Source: an uncultured Bacteroidales bacterium (lineage in GTDB: Bacteria; Bacteroidota; Bacteroidia; Bacteroidales; UBA932). From it: DNA of 50,787 nt. The notes under the pieces were generated by a model. That model was not told where the DNA came from and ran no database searches. It saw only the letters and a list, made by a program, of their open reading frames with translations. The position numbers and the translations under genes were made by a program. Location: the NCBI GenBank assembly GCA_947177525.1, contig CAMWUW010000009.1:1-50787 (forward strand), in the 5' to 3' direction. This document shows positions 1-8,628 of this stretch, in pieces. Position 1 is the first letter of the stretch; each line of letters starts with the position of its first letter.

Positions 1-1
1 C

Positions 2-763
2 GCATTTGCAGAATTTTCCAACGGATTTGTGGAGCTTCCGTTTGCTTCAATGATCATAAGTGCAGTTGCAGCTGTACTTCTTCCCGCCTTTTCGAGAGAA
101 GCCGCATCCGGAACCCCTGAAGGAAAGGCTGAAATCCTGAGATTATGGAGGTCGTCTTTTCTGAAGTCTGCTCAGATTATATACCCTCTTGCCATATTCG
201 CCTGCTTTTTTGCAGGCCCTGTAATCTGCATCCTGTATGGTGAGCAATATTCCGGCTCTGTCATATATTTCCGGATAGTTCTGGCGGTAAATCTGCTCAG
301 GGTAGTCCCTTTTGCCCCTGTCATGCTTGCACTGGACAAGGTCCGGGCATATTCCAATGCAACCCTTGTCTGTGCCCTTGCGGCAATCGGACTGGATTCC
401 TTGTATGTGCATTTCTTCAGCATGGCATGGGGAATTGCCGTAATTCAATGCATTGCCTTTGCCGTATATGTCATATTGCTCCTGAGAGAAATTTCTGCCG
501 CCCTTGGTGTCCGCATGCGTGAGCTTGTCCCATGGAAACCTGTTCTTATGACGGCACTCATATCGTCAATTTCGTGTGCCATGGCCTTTGCTGCGGACTT
601 CATGCTGGGCTGCCTGCCCCCTGTTCTGCGCCTTGCTGCGGACTTCGGGATTTTTGCTGCGGTCTTCCTGCTCCTTTCACCTTTTGCCGGAATCAATTTC
701 CGGGAGGGGTTCAAAAAGTTGTTCGGAAAAGAAATTATGCCTAACTTGCCGACAACAAAATGA
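2..763 (+). CDS. Polysaccharide/oligosaccharide flippase, C-terminal part (cut by window edge)
   Basis: The reading frame is open from the left edge, so the gene begins outside the window. The GTG at 29 is just an internal codon. About 253 residues are visible, dominated by hydrophobic segments separated by short basic loops, as in the C-terminal half of Wzx/MurJ/MATE-like exporters of the polysaccharide biosynthesis family. A loop near the visible start (LLPAFSREAASGTPEGKAE) followed by paired transmembrane helices fits this fold. Such proteins flip undecaprenyl-linked sugar units across the inner membrane for O-antigen, capsule or exopolysaccharide. It ends 60 bp before ftcD on the same strand, with no clear functional link. 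Family assignment rests on general pattern, not on a diagnostic motif; another multi-helix transporter remains possible. Confidence 0.7.
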   Translation, partial: AFAEFSNGFVELPFASMIISAVAAVLLPAFSREAASGTPEGKAEILRLWRSSFLKSAQIIYPLAIFACFFAGPVICILYGEQYSGSVIYFRIVLAVNLLRVVPFAPVMLALDKVRAYSNATLVCALAAIGLDSLYVHFFSMAWGIAVIQCIAFAVYVILLLREISAALGVRMRELVPWKPVLMTALISSISCAMAFAADFMLGCLPPVLRLAADFGIFAAVFLLLSPFAGINFREGFKKLFGKEIMPNLPTTK

Positions 764-823
764 ACCGACGGCTTTGTGCAGTGTCATGCCGGAGCATTTG
801 TTTATGGTACAATTTAATATGAT

Positions 824-2551
824 ATGAAAAGAATAATAGAATGCGTGCCCAATTTCAGCGAAGGGCGCAACATGGAAATCATCAATGCAATCGTGGATGC
901 GATACGCAATGGCGGACAGTCGGCCGTATGTGCCGATCCGGGAGTGAAAGTGCTCGATGTGGACCCGGGAGAGGCGACCAACCGCACCGTGGTCACTTTT
1001 GTCGGAAGTCCTGAAGCTGTTGTTGAGGCTGCATTCCAGGGGGTGAAATGTGCCGGAGAACTTATAGATATGCGACATCACCATGGTGCACATCCGCGCT
1101 CTGGTGCTACGGATGTGCTTCCTCTTATACCTATTTCCGGAATCACACTTCAAGAATGCGCTGAACTGGCAAGAAAGCTGGCTGAGCGCATTTTTTGTGA
1201 ACTGGGCATTCCGTGCTACTGCTACGAGGCCGCTGCGTACAGGCCTGAGAGAAAAAATCTTGCAGTCTGCCGTGCCGGAGAATATGAGGCCTTGCCTGAA
1301 AAGACCGTAGACCCGGCAAGACGTCCGGATTTCGGACCGGACCATTTCACAGAAAAAGCCGCACAGTCCGGTGCAACCAATGTCGGGGCAAGGGATTTTC
1401 TTATAGCGGTAAACTTCAATCTCAACACGACTTCTACACGCCGCGCCAATGCCGTGGCCTTCGATGTCCGTGAGAAAGGACGCCCAAAGCGTGAGGGCAA
1501 TCCGATAACAGGCAAAATCGTAAAGGATGCAGAAGGCAATACAGTGATGATTCCGGGCACTCTGAAAGGATGCAAGGCGATTGGCTGGTATATAGACGAA
1601 TACGGTATTGCCCAGGTGTCCATGAACATAACTGACATTAATGCAACTCCGCTTCATGTAGCCTTTGATGAAGTCTGCAGGGCTGCCCAGGCACGCGGAC
1701 TGAGGGTGACGGGAACTGAGATTGTCGGACTGGTTCCAAAGCGTACGCTAATGGAGGCCGGAAGATATTTCCTTGGCAAACAGAGCCGTTCATCCGGAAT
1801 TTCTGAGGAGGAAATCATGAAAATAGCTGTCAAGTCAATGGGACTTGACGATCTCAAGCCTTTCAATCCGAAAGAAAAAGTCATTGAGTATCTGATTGAG
1901 GATGAGAATGAAGCGGCGGCAAGGGAAAAACTTGTCCGTATGACATGCAAAGACTTTGCTGATGAGACCGCGTCCGAGTCTCCGGCTCCTGGCGGCGGTT
2001 CAATATCCGCCTATATGGGAGCACTCGGGGCTGCCCTTGGAACAATGGTGGCCAACCTCTCTGCCCACAAGCCTGGATGGGACGGACGCTGGAAAGAGTT
2101 TTCTGACCGGGCAGAACAGGGACAGGCTTCAATGAAGGCACTTCTGGCTCTTGTTGATGAAGACACGGCGGCATTCAACAGGATTATGGCCGCCCTCGGT
2201 ATGCCGAAAGGTTCCGAGGACGAGAAAAAGGCCAGGGAAGACGCATTGGAGGCCGCGACCCTGTATGCGACAGAAGTGCCTCTCAAGACAATGGAGACTG
2301 CTCTGGGCTGCTATGCCCTTCTGGAGGCGATGGCCCTGGAAGGCAATCCTAATTCGGTGTCTGATGCCGGTGTGGGAGTGTTGGCTGCAACGGCAGCTGT
2401 CCGTGGCGCGCATCTCAATGTGAAGATAAATGCCTCCGGACTCAAGGACCGTGATAAGGCACAGGAACTCCTTGCCAAGGCTGAAAGAATTGAAAAGGAG
2501 GCCCTTGCATTGGAGGAGGCAATTCTCGTGACTGTCAATTCAAAGATTTAG
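824..2551 (+). CDS. ftcD: Bifunctional glutamate formimidoyltransferase / formimidoyltetrahydrofolate cyclodeaminase
   Basis: This is a 575-residue fusion of the two last activities of histidine degradation. The N-terminal part (about 1-330) is formiminotransferase: it begins MKRIIECVPNFSEG and carries the HHHGAHPRSGATDV segment at 85-98. It moves the formimino group from formiminoglutamate to tetrahydrofolate, releasing glutamate. The C-terminal part (about 373-575), with the glycine-rich SPAPGGGSISAYMGALG stretch, is the cyclodeaminase that yields 5,10-methenyl-THF and ammonia. The length matches mammalian-type fused FTCD enzymes. The ATG at 824 is supported because it gives the family's standard N-terminus. 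The protein is cytoplasmic. It leads the hut cluster, although it acts last in the pathway. I see no clear TAnnTTTG promoter in the 60 bp upstream. Confidence 0.96.
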   Translation: MKRIIECVPNFSEGRNMEIINAIVDAIRNGGQSAVCADPGVKVLDVDPGEATNRTVVTFVGSPEAVVEAAFQGVKCAGELIDMRHHHGAHPRSGATDVLPLIPISGITLQECAELARKLAERIFCELGIPCYCYEAAAYRPERKNLAVCRAGEYEALPEKTVDPARRPDFGPDHFTEKAAQSGATNVGARDFLIAVNFNLNTTSTRRANAVAFDVREKGRPKREGNPITGKIVKDAEGNTVMIPGTLKGCKAIGWYIDEYGIAQVSMNITDINATPLHVAFDEVCRAAQARGLRVTGTEIVGLVPKRTLMEAGRYFLGKQSRSSGISEEEIMKIAVKSMGLDDLKPFNPKEKVIEYLIEDENEAAAREKLVRMTCKDFADETASESPAPGGGSISAYMGALGAALGTMVANLSAHKPGWDGRWKEFSDRAEQGQASMKALLALVDEDTAAFNRIMAALGMPKGSEDEKKAREDALEAATLYATEVPLKTMETALGCYALLEAMALEGNPNSVSDAGVGVLAATAAVRGAHLNVKINASGLKDRDKAQELLAKAERIEKEALALEEAILVTVNSKI

Positions 2552-2559
2552 ACAGCTTC

Positions 2560-2598
2560 TTCTGCCTCTTCCGCTCATTCCGCCGAAGTGCGGCAGAA
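2560..2598 (+). other. Hairpin between ftcD and hutU
   Basis: A 7-bp inverted repeat (TTCTGCC at 2560-2566, GGCAGAA at 2592-2598) encloses a C/G-rich loop that can pair further. No U-tract follows, so it is not a typical terminator. It could be an mRNA processing or stabilising hairpin within the operon. Confidence 0.3.
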
Positions 2599-2631
2599 CA
2601 ATAAATACAATAACCCCAAAAGTAATGACCG

Positions 2632-4659
2632 ATGACTTTTAAAGAAGAAATATTGGCCGGAATACCGGAAAATCTGCCGGCTCAGAAAGAATATGACCAC
2701 GATATAAACCATGCTCCCAGGCGCAAGGATATCCTCAGCGCAGACGAGAAGGTGCTTGCCGTAAAAAATGCCCTGAGATATTTTCCTGCAAGACACCACG
2801 GGGAGCTTGCTGAAGAATTTGCGCGTGAACTTCATGAATACGGACGCATATATATGTACAGATTCCGTCCGGACTATGGAATGTATGCCCGCCCGCTGGA
2901 TGAGTATCCTGCAAAATCAAGGCAGGCCGCAGCAATCATGGCGATGATACAGAATAATCTTGACCCACGTGTGGCGCAGCATCCGCATGAACTCATCACA
3001 TACGGCGGCAATGGTGCGGTGTTCCAGAATTGGGCGCAGTACCGCCTTGTGATGCAGTATCTTGCTACAATGACAGACGAACAGACGCTCGTGATGTATT
3101 CCGGACATCCTCTCGGGCTTTTCCCGAGCCACAAGGATGCTCCGAGAGTGATTGTCACCAATGGAATGGTCATTCCTAATTATTCAAGCCAGGATGACTG
3201 GGAGCGTTTCAATGCCCTTGGAGTGTCACAGTACGGGCAGATGACAGCGGGTTCCTATATGTATATCGGACCTCAGGGAATAGTTCACGGCACGACGATT
3301 ACCGTAATGAACGCGGCACGCAAGCAGCTGCAGGCCAAAGGAATGCCTGCCACACGTGAAAATATCGGAGGCATGCTTTTCGTGACGGCAGGACTTGGTG
3401 GCATGTCAGGTGCGCAGCCCAAGGCCGGTGTAATTTCCGGTGTTGTAAGCGTCATTGCGGAAATCAATCCTCTTGCGGCACGCAAAAGATATGAGCAGGG
3501 CTGGGTTGATGAGATACATGAGAGTCTTGACGAACTGATTCCACGCATCAGAAAGGCATGTGCAGACAAGGAGGCCGTTTCCCTTGCATATCAGGGCAAT
3601 GTTGTGGACTTGTGGGAAAGGCTTGCTGACGAGGACATGCGCGTGGACCTCGGGTCTGACCAGACATCTCTCCACAATCCATGGGCCGGCGGCTATTATC
3701 CGGCAGGGTATACATACGAGGAATCCAAGGCCATGATGGCTGAGGAGCCTGAGAAATTCCGTGAATGTGTGCGCGCGTCTCTCCGTAGGCATGCGGCTGC
3801 AGTCAATCGTCTGGCTGACAGGGGAATGTATTTCTTTGACTATGGGAATGCCTTTTTGCTGGAGGCCTCGCGTGCAGGGGCGGACATTATGGCCGGTGAC
3901 GGCAGGTTCCGCTATCCTTCATACGTCCAGGACATAATGGGACCTCTTTTCTTTGACTATGGCTTCGGCCCGTTCAGATGGGTGTGCATGTCACAGAATC
4001 CTGATGATCTTGCGAAGACAGATGCACTGGCGGTAAAGGTCCTGAGGGAGATTGCAAAGGATGCACCTGAGGAAATCCGCGGACAGATGAATGACAATAT
4101 CCGCTGGATTGAGGAGGCAGCAAAGAATAATCTTGTGGTAGGTTCGCAGGCCCGTATCCTGTATGCAGACTGTGAAGGACGCACAAAGATTGCACTGGCT
4201 TTCAACGAGGCGATAAGAAAGGGGGAGATTACGGCTCCTGTTGTGCTGGGACGCGACCATCATGACGTGTCCGGAACAGATTCACCGTTCCGCGAGACTT
4301 CTAATATATATGACGGCTCTGCATTTACGGCTGACATGGCCGTCCACAATGTGATTGGAGACGGTTTCCGTGGAGCTACCTGGGTGTCAATCCACAATGG
4401 AGGCGGTGTCGGCTGGGGTGAAGTCATGAACGGCGGCTTCGGCATGGTTATAGACGGCACGCCGGATTCTGACAGGCATATCCGGGAAATGCTCCTGTGG
4501 GATGTGAACAACGGAATTGCGCGGCGCAGCTGGGCACGCAACGAAGGTGCCGTGAACGCCATAAAACGTGAGATGGAACGCACTCCGGGACTGAAGGTCA
4601 CTTTGCCGAATATCGCTGATACCGGCCTCGTGAAGGCTGCATTTGAAAAATTGCAATAA
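2632..4659 (+). CDS. hutU: Urocanate hydratase
   Basis: This enzyme (EC 4.2.1.49) hydrates urocanate to imidazolone-5-propionate with tightly bound NAD+, the second step of histidine degradation, in the cytoplasm. At 675 residues it is the long form resembling eukaryotic UROC1 (about 676 residues) and not the roughly 555-residue enzyme of Pseudomonas or Bacillus. Recognisable blocks are ITYGGNGAVFQNWAQYRL near the N-terminus, the Rossmann-like FVTAGLGGMSGAQPKA segment, LHNPWAGGYYPAG, and YVQDIMGPLFFDYGFG followed by PFRWVC, which contains a conserved cysteine. The C-terminal region has the HNGGGVGWGEVMNGGFG glycine-rich block. It starts 80 bp after ftcD and ends 12 bp before hutH, so it is part of one operon. 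Confidence 0.97.
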   Translation: MTFKEEILAGIPENLPAQKEYDHDINHAPRRKDILSADEKVLAVKNALRYFPARHHGELAEEFARELHEYGRIYMYRFRPDYGMYARPLDEYPAKSRQAAAIMAMIQNNLDPRVAQHPHELITYGGNGAVFQNWAQYRLVMQYLATMTDEQTLVMYSGHPLGLFPSHKDAPRVIVTNGMVIPNYSSQDDWERFNALGVSQYGQMTAGSYMYIGPQGIVHGTTITVMNAARKQLQAKGMPATRENIGGMLFVTAGLGGMSGAQPKAGVISGVVSVIAEINPLAARKRYEQGWVDEIHESLDELIPRIRKACADKEAVSLAYQGNVVDLWERLADEDMRVDLGSDQTSLHNPWAGGYYPAGYTYEESKAMMAEEPEKFRECVRASLRRHAAAVNRLADRGMYFFDYGNAFLLEASRAGADIMAGDGRFRYPSYVQDIMGPLFFDYGFGPFRWVCMSQNPDDLAKTDALAVKVLREIAKDAPEEIRGQMNDNIRWIEEAAKNNLVVGSQARILYADCEGRTKIALAFNEAIRKGEITAPVVLGRDHHDVSGTDSPFRETSNIYDGSAFTADMAVHNVIGDGFRGATWVSIHNGGGVGWGEVMNGGFGMVIDGTPDSDRHIREMLLWDVNNGIARRSWARNEGAVNAIKREMERTPGLKVTLPNIADTGLVKAAFEKLQ

Positions 4660-4671
4660 AAATAAAAGAAT

Positions 4672-6147
4672 ATGACACATACTATATCATCCGGCAGGCT
4701 TACTGTAGCAAGAGTACATGAAATCATCCGAAACGGAGAGAAACTTGAGTTGGGAAAGGATGCACGGGAGGCTATAATCAAGTGCCGCAGCTACCTTGAC
4801 ACCAAGATGGAAGACATTGACCATCCTGTCTATGGGGTAACCACAGGATTCGGCTCCCTTTGCAACATTACCGTTCCGGCCGAAGACCTTTCCAGGCTTC
4901 AGCACAATCTTGTGATGTCGCATGCATGCGGAACAGGCGAGAAGGTCCGTCCTGAAATCGTGCGCCTGATGCTTCTGCTGAAGATACAGTCCCTTTCATA
5001 CGGACATTCCGGAGTACAGCTGATTACTGTACAGCGTCTTGTCGACATGTTCAACAATGATGTCCTGCCGGTTGTCTATCAGCAGGGGTCTCTCGGGGCT
5101 TCCGGTGACCTTGCTCCCCTGGCGCACCTGTGCCTGCCGATAATCGGGCTTGGTGAAGTGGAATACAGGGGGAAGGTGCATGAAGCCGCCCAGCTTTGGC
5201 CGGAGCTCGGATGGGAGCCTGTGAAATTGCAGTCAAAGGAGGGATTGGCCCTGCTCAACGGAACTCAGTTCATGAGCGCCCACGCCGTCTGGTCGCTGAT
5301 ACAGGCGGAAAGGCTGTCTGAATGGGCCGACAAGATAGGAGCCATGTCTCTTGATGCATACGACGGCCGCATCGAGCCTTTCTGCCCGCTGGTTCATCTG
5401 GTGCGTCCCCATCAGGGACAGATTGACACGGCTGCACGCTTCAGGGAACTTCTGGAGGGCAGTGAAATCATAAAGCAGAAAAAGTCCCATGTGCAGGACC
5501 CGTACTCGTTCCGCTGCATCCCTCAGGTTCACGGGGCGTCCAAAGACACGATAAGATATGTCAAGTCGGTAATTGAGACGGAGATAAACAGCGCAACGGA
5601 CAATCCTACGGTTTTCCCTGATGAGGACCTGATTGTATCTGCCGGCAATTTCCACGGCCAGCCTATAGCTCTACCTATAGATATGCTTACTCTCGCGCTT
5701 TCAGAGCTTGCAAATATTTCAGAGAGGCGAATCTATAAGCTAATTGCCGGACAGCGCGGGCTTCCTGCCTTCCTTGTGGCAAAGCCTGGACTGAACAGCG
5801 GATTTATGATTCCCCAGTATACGGCAGCATCCATCGTAAGCCAGAGCAAGGGGCTGTGCATGCCGGCGTCGGCTGATTCAATCCCGTCGTCGCAGGGCCA
5901 GGAAGACCATGTGAGCATGGGTGCAAATGCCGCCACCAAGCTTGTGAGGGTCGTGGAGAACACCGAACGCGTGCTTGCAATTGAGCTTTTCAATGCGGCT
6001 CAGGCTTTGGAGTTCCGCCGTCCGCTGCGTTCTTCATGGGCGATAGAAAAAATATTCGCCGGCTTCCGAAAGGTTGTGCCTTTCATCGGGGATGACACCT
6101 ATATGCATCCGTATATCGAGGCTGCAGTAAGATTCATACAGAAATAG
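4672..6147 (+). CDS. hutH: Histidine ammonia-lyase
   Basis: Histidine ammonia-lyase (EC 4.3.1.3) deaminates L-histidine to trans-urocanate and so commits histidine to catabolism. The 491 residues have the usual family length. The Ala-Ser-Gly triad that cyclises to the MIO electrophile is at 143-145 within GSLGASGDLAPLAHL. Other family blocks are YGVTTGFGSLCN near 54-65, the GLALLNGTQ segment, and SSQGQEDHVSMGANAA toward the C-terminus. It is a soluble homotetrameric enzyme in known relatives. It starts 12 bp after hutU, and its stop codon directly abuts the hutI start, indicating cotranscription and probably translational coupling. Confidence 0.97.
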   Translation: MTHTISSGRLTVARVHEIIRNGEKLELGKDAREAIIKCRSYLDTKMEDIDHPVYGVTTGFGSLCNITVPAEDLSRLQHNLVMSHACGTGEKVRPEIVRLMLLLKIQSLSYGHSGVQLITVQRLVDMFNNDVLPVVYQQGSLGASGDLAPLAHLCLPIIGLGEVEYRGKVHEAAQLWPELGWEPVKLQSKEGLALLNGTQFMSAHAVWSLIQAERLSEWADKIGAMSLDAYDGRIEPFCPLVHLVRPHQGQIDTAARFRELLEGSEIIKQKKSHVQDPYSFRCIPQVHGASKDTIRYVKSVIETEINSATDNPTVFPDEDLIVSAGNFHGQPIALPIDMLTLALSELANISERRIYKLIAGQRGLPAFLVAKPGLNSGFMIPQYTAASIVSQSKGLCMPASADSIPSSQGQEDHVSMGANAATKLVRVVENTERVLAIELFNAAQALEFRRPLRSSWAIEKIFAGFRKVVPFIGDDTYMHPYIEAAVRFIQK

Positions 6148-7434
6148 ATGAGGACAATAATAATAAACATAGGGACGCTTGCCGGAATTTTGCCGAAGGG
6201 CGTCCTTCGGCTTGACGGCAGGGAGATGGACAAGGTCGGGAGCCTTGAAAATGCCTATCTCACGATTGAGGACGGTCTAATTGCCGGCTTTGGCCCAATG
6301 GCGGAGCTGCACGGGAATCCTTCTGCCGTCGCACATGATTGCACCCTCCGGGACAAAGGGGAGGAAGTGATTGACGCCTGCGGAGGATGGGTGTTGCCAT
6401 GCTTCTGCGATTCACATACCCATCTCGTATATGCAGGATGCCGGGACGGAGAGTTCCGCGACAAGATTGCAGGACTCAGTTATGAAGAGATTGCGGCGCG
6501 CGGAGGCGGGATTCTCAATTCTGCTGACCTCCTCCACAACACGTCAGAGGATGAGCTTTATTCGCAGTCCATGGAGCGTGTCCGTGAAATCATGGGCATG
6601 GGTACCGGTGCAGTGGAGATAAAAAGCGGGTATGGACTCCGGACTGAAGACGAACTGAAGATGCTGCGTGTCATAAGACGCATAAAGGAGACCTCGCCGT
6701 TGACTGTCAGGGCAACCTTTCTCGGGGCCCATGCCGTAGGGCGGGAATATGTCGGAAGGCAGGACGAATATGTGCGTCTTGTCTGTGATGAGATGCTTCC
6801 TGCTGTTGCTGCTGAAGGGCTGGCGGACTATGTGGACGTGTTCTGCGACAAAGGATTTTTCACGGTGGAGCAGACGGCAATGATACTCGGCAGGGCTGCG
6901 GAATATGGCCTTCGGCCCAAGATTCATGCAAACGAGCTTGAGATTTCTGGAGGAGTGCAGGTCGGAGTGGAGCACGGAGCCCTTTCTGTGGACCATCTGG
7001 AACGCACAGGTGAAAAGGAGATTGAGGCCCTGAGGGGAAGCGGGACAATGCCGACCATGCTTCCTGGCTGTTCGTTTTTTCTCGGACTTCCGTATGGGAA
7101 TGCCAGGGGATATGTAGCGTCCGGACTGCCTGTCGCCCTTGCATCAGACTATAATCCTGGGTCGTCCCCGAGCGGTGACATGCGTTTCGTCATGGCTCTT
7201 GGCTGCATAAGGATGCGTCTTACGCCAGAACAGGCATTCAATGCATGTACGCTTAATTCTGCATACGCAATGGGAGTGAGTGATGTGCTCGGGTCAATAA
7301 CAGAAGGCAAGAAGGCCAATCTGATTGTCACGCGCCCTCTTCCGTCCCTTGCCTTCATTACATACTGCCATCATACGCCTTTCATCGGCAAGGTCATTAT
7401 AGAAGGGAAATGCGTGATGTGTAATGCGCTGTAA
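6148..7434 (+). CDS. hutI: Imidazolonepropionase
   Basis: This enzyme (EC 3.5.2.7) hydrolyses imidazolone-5-propionate to N-formimino-L-glutamate, the substrate of the FtcD protein encoded three genes upstream. It is an amidohydrolase-superfamily metalloenzyme of 428 residues. The metal-binding DSHTHLVYAG is at 88-97, the KIHANELEISGG block carries a further histidine, and ASDYNPGSSPS contains the conserved aspartate. The ATG immediately follows the hutH stop. The last seven residues (CVMCNAL) and the TAA stop lie inside the left end of palindromic element A (from 7411), so this C-terminus was probably set by element insertion. The catalytic core is upstream and looks intact, so activity is expected. 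Confidence 0.96.
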   Translation: MRTIIINIGTLAGILPKGVLRLDGREMDKVGSLENAYLTIEDGLIAGFGPMAELHGNPSAVAHDCTLRDKGEEVIDACGGWVLPCFCDSHTHLVYAGCRDGEFRDKIAGLSYEEIAARGGGILNSADLLHNTSEDELYSQSMERVREIMGMGTGAVEIKSGYGLRTEDELKMLRVIRRIKETSPLTVRATFLGAHAVGREYVGRQDEYVRLVCDEMLPAVAAEGLADYVDVFCDKGFFTVEQTAMILGRAAEYGLRPKIHANELEISGGVQVGVEHGALSVDHLERTGEKEIEALRGSGTMPTMLPGCSFFLGLPYGNARGYVASGLPVALASDYNPGSSPSGDMRFVMALGCIRMRLTPEQAFNACTLNSAYAMGVSDVLGSITEGKKANLIVTRPLPSLAFITYCHHTPFIGKVIIEGKCVMCNAL

Positions 7435-7522
7435 ATCAATCATTTTCTGAAAATCGCTGCCCTCAAAACGGGGCAGCGATTTTCAGAAAATGATTATTGG
7501 CCAATGACTTGCGTCTCACGCA
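7411..7522. repeat. Palindromic element, copy A
   Basis: This is an imperfect palindrome of about 112 bp. The core is a perfect 25-bp stem (7438-7462 and 7471-7495) with an 8-nt loop TCAAAACG. The outer flanks are also inverted copies of each other (TGCGTGATG at the left end, CTCACGCA at the right). It lies between hutI and the convergent ferritin gene and overlaps the last 24 bases of hutI. No U-tract follows the stem on either side, but a hairpin this long would probably halt or protect transcripts from both directions. Related copies are at 22226, 23727 and 26543. Confidence 0.85.
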
Positions 7523-7558
7523 GACTTGGCGTGAAGCACAAGTCCTGATTCAGAAATC

Positions 7559-8041
7559 TTATTTGCGTCTTCCAAGTTCTGCATCCATGAAGAAAAGTCC
7601 GGCGTCACCGGCTTTCTTAAGCTTGTCTACGATTGCAAATGCAGTTTCCTCTTCCTCTACCTGCTCGTCCACGAATCCGCGGAAGAAATTCTCGGTAGCA
7701 TAATCTTTCTCTGCAATTGCGGCTTCAACAATCTCGTTGATCATTTCCGAAACCTTGCACTCGTGGCTGCATACATTCTCGAATACATCAAGTACGGAAG
7801 CCCATGACTGCGGTACATCGTCTGTCTGGCTGAGGTTTGCAGCTCCTCCGCGGCTCAGCAGATAAGATGCCATTTTTAGTGCATGTCCTCTTTCTTCATT
7901 GGACTGCTGCTCCATCCAATGGGCTGCTCCGTCCCATCCCTCATGTCTGAGGAAGAATGACATCTGGAGGTAAAGGTTTGAAGACCACATCTCCGCAGCA
8001 ATCTGGTCGTTTACAAATTTCTGTAGTTTTTCTGAAATCAT
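7559..8041 (-). CDS. Ferritin (non-haem, FtnA type)
   Basis: This is a 160-residue cytoplasmic iron-storage protein of the bacterial non-haem ferritin family. Expected ferroxidase residues are present at the same numbering as E. coli FtnA: E17, E50, H53, E94, Q127 and E130. The four-helix pattern and length are normal. It begins MISEKLQKFVNDQIAAEMWS, a typical start. A well-formed promoter lies just upstream (8085-8115), so it is transcribed alone or as the second gene after the CYTH gene. It would oxidise Fe(II) and store Fe(III), and in anaerobes protects against oxygen and peroxide. Downstream it converges on hutI, with palindromic element A between them. Confidence 0.95.
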   Translation of the reverse strand: MISEKLQKFVNDQIAAEMWSSNLYLQMSFFLRHEGWDGAAHWMEQQSNEERGHALKMASYLLSRGGAANLSQTDDVPQSWASVLDVFENVCSHECKVSEMINEIVEAAIAEKDYATENFFRGFVDEQVEEEETAFAIVDKLKKAGDAGLFFMDAELGRRK

Positions 8042-8084
8042 GACGTGTGTTTTTTTATTAAATGTGTAATTATTTTTAAAAGTT

Positions 8085-8115
8085 CAAAATTAGCCACATT
8101 GCATCTCAAAAGCAA
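8085..8115 (-). promoter_or_regulatory. Promoter of the ferritin gene
   Basis: On the minus strand a -7 box TAATTTTG (8092-8085) is preceded, after 20 bp, by TTG (8115-8113). This matches the Bacteroidota sigma-ABfr consensus. It lies 44 bp before the start codon. Confidence 0.7.
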
Positions 8116-8133
8116 GAAAAAAATGATAATGTG

Positions 8134-8628
8134 TCATGCAAGTTCTGCATCATCTTTCTTTTCCCATGTGGAATACGGGAATTTTTTCAGATAGGAATTG
8201 TAGTACCGCGGATCTGCGGTGACCTCTTTGCCTAACCATTCAGGCTTCTCAAATGCCTCGTCTTCATGCGACAATTCTATTTCAGCAATAATCAGTCCTG
8301 CATTATCTCTGAAAAACTCATCCACTTCAAAAATGTGCTTTCCGGCTTTTATTATATGCCGCTTTTTCTCAATTATGCCGGGCTCGCAAAGCTGCAGCAG
8401 TTCCTCTGCATCTGAAAGGCTTATTTCTTTTTCCCATTCAAACCTCCTCATTCCTTTGCCCTCGGTCTTTCCCTTTATCGTAATATATCCCTTGTCTCCT
8501 GCTGTCCTTATCCGTACTGTACGCCCGGGTATAGAACTCAGGTAGCCTTGCATGATGTGTATTGTCTTCTGTATGAGAGGTCTGAAATCTCCCGCAACCA
8601 TAAATTTCCTTTCTATTTCCTGTGCCAT
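8134..8628 (-). CDS. CYTH-domain protein (triphosphate tunnel metalloenzyme family)
   Basis: I chose the start at 8628 (MAQEIERKFMVAGDF, 164 residues) over an upstream ATG at 8730. The EIERKF motif of CYTH proteins (ExExK, here residues 4-8) normally sits at the very N-terminus, and the extra 34 residues upstream are low-quality sequence. The rest alternates charged beta strands (TVRIRTAGDKGYITIKGKT, FEVDEFFRDNAGLIIAEIEL) as expected of an eight-stranded tunnel that binds triphosphate and divalent metal. Family members are inorganic triphosphatases, thiamine triphosphatases or class IV adenylate cyclases; bacterial single-domain forms of this size are most often triphosphatases. The exact substrate cannot be told from sequence. 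Confidence 0.88.
   Translation of the reverse strand: MAQEIERKFMVAGDFRPLIQKTIHIMQGYLSSIPGRTVRIRTAGDKGYITIKGKTEGKGMRRFEWEKEISLSDAEELLQLCEPGIIEKKRHIIKAGKHIFEVDEFFRDNAGLIIAEIELSHEDEAFEKPEWLGKEVTADPRYYNSYLKKFPYSTWEKKDDAELA

Noticed and set aside
677..1657. 326-codon open frame on the minus strand opposite ftcD
   Set aside because: It is entirely antisense to a certain gene; its translation is Cys/Ser/His-rich without motifs, as expected from a shadow frame in a codon-biased gene.
4260..4781. 173-codon minus-strand frame across the hutU/hutH junction
   Set aside because: Antisense to two confident genes and without recognisable features.
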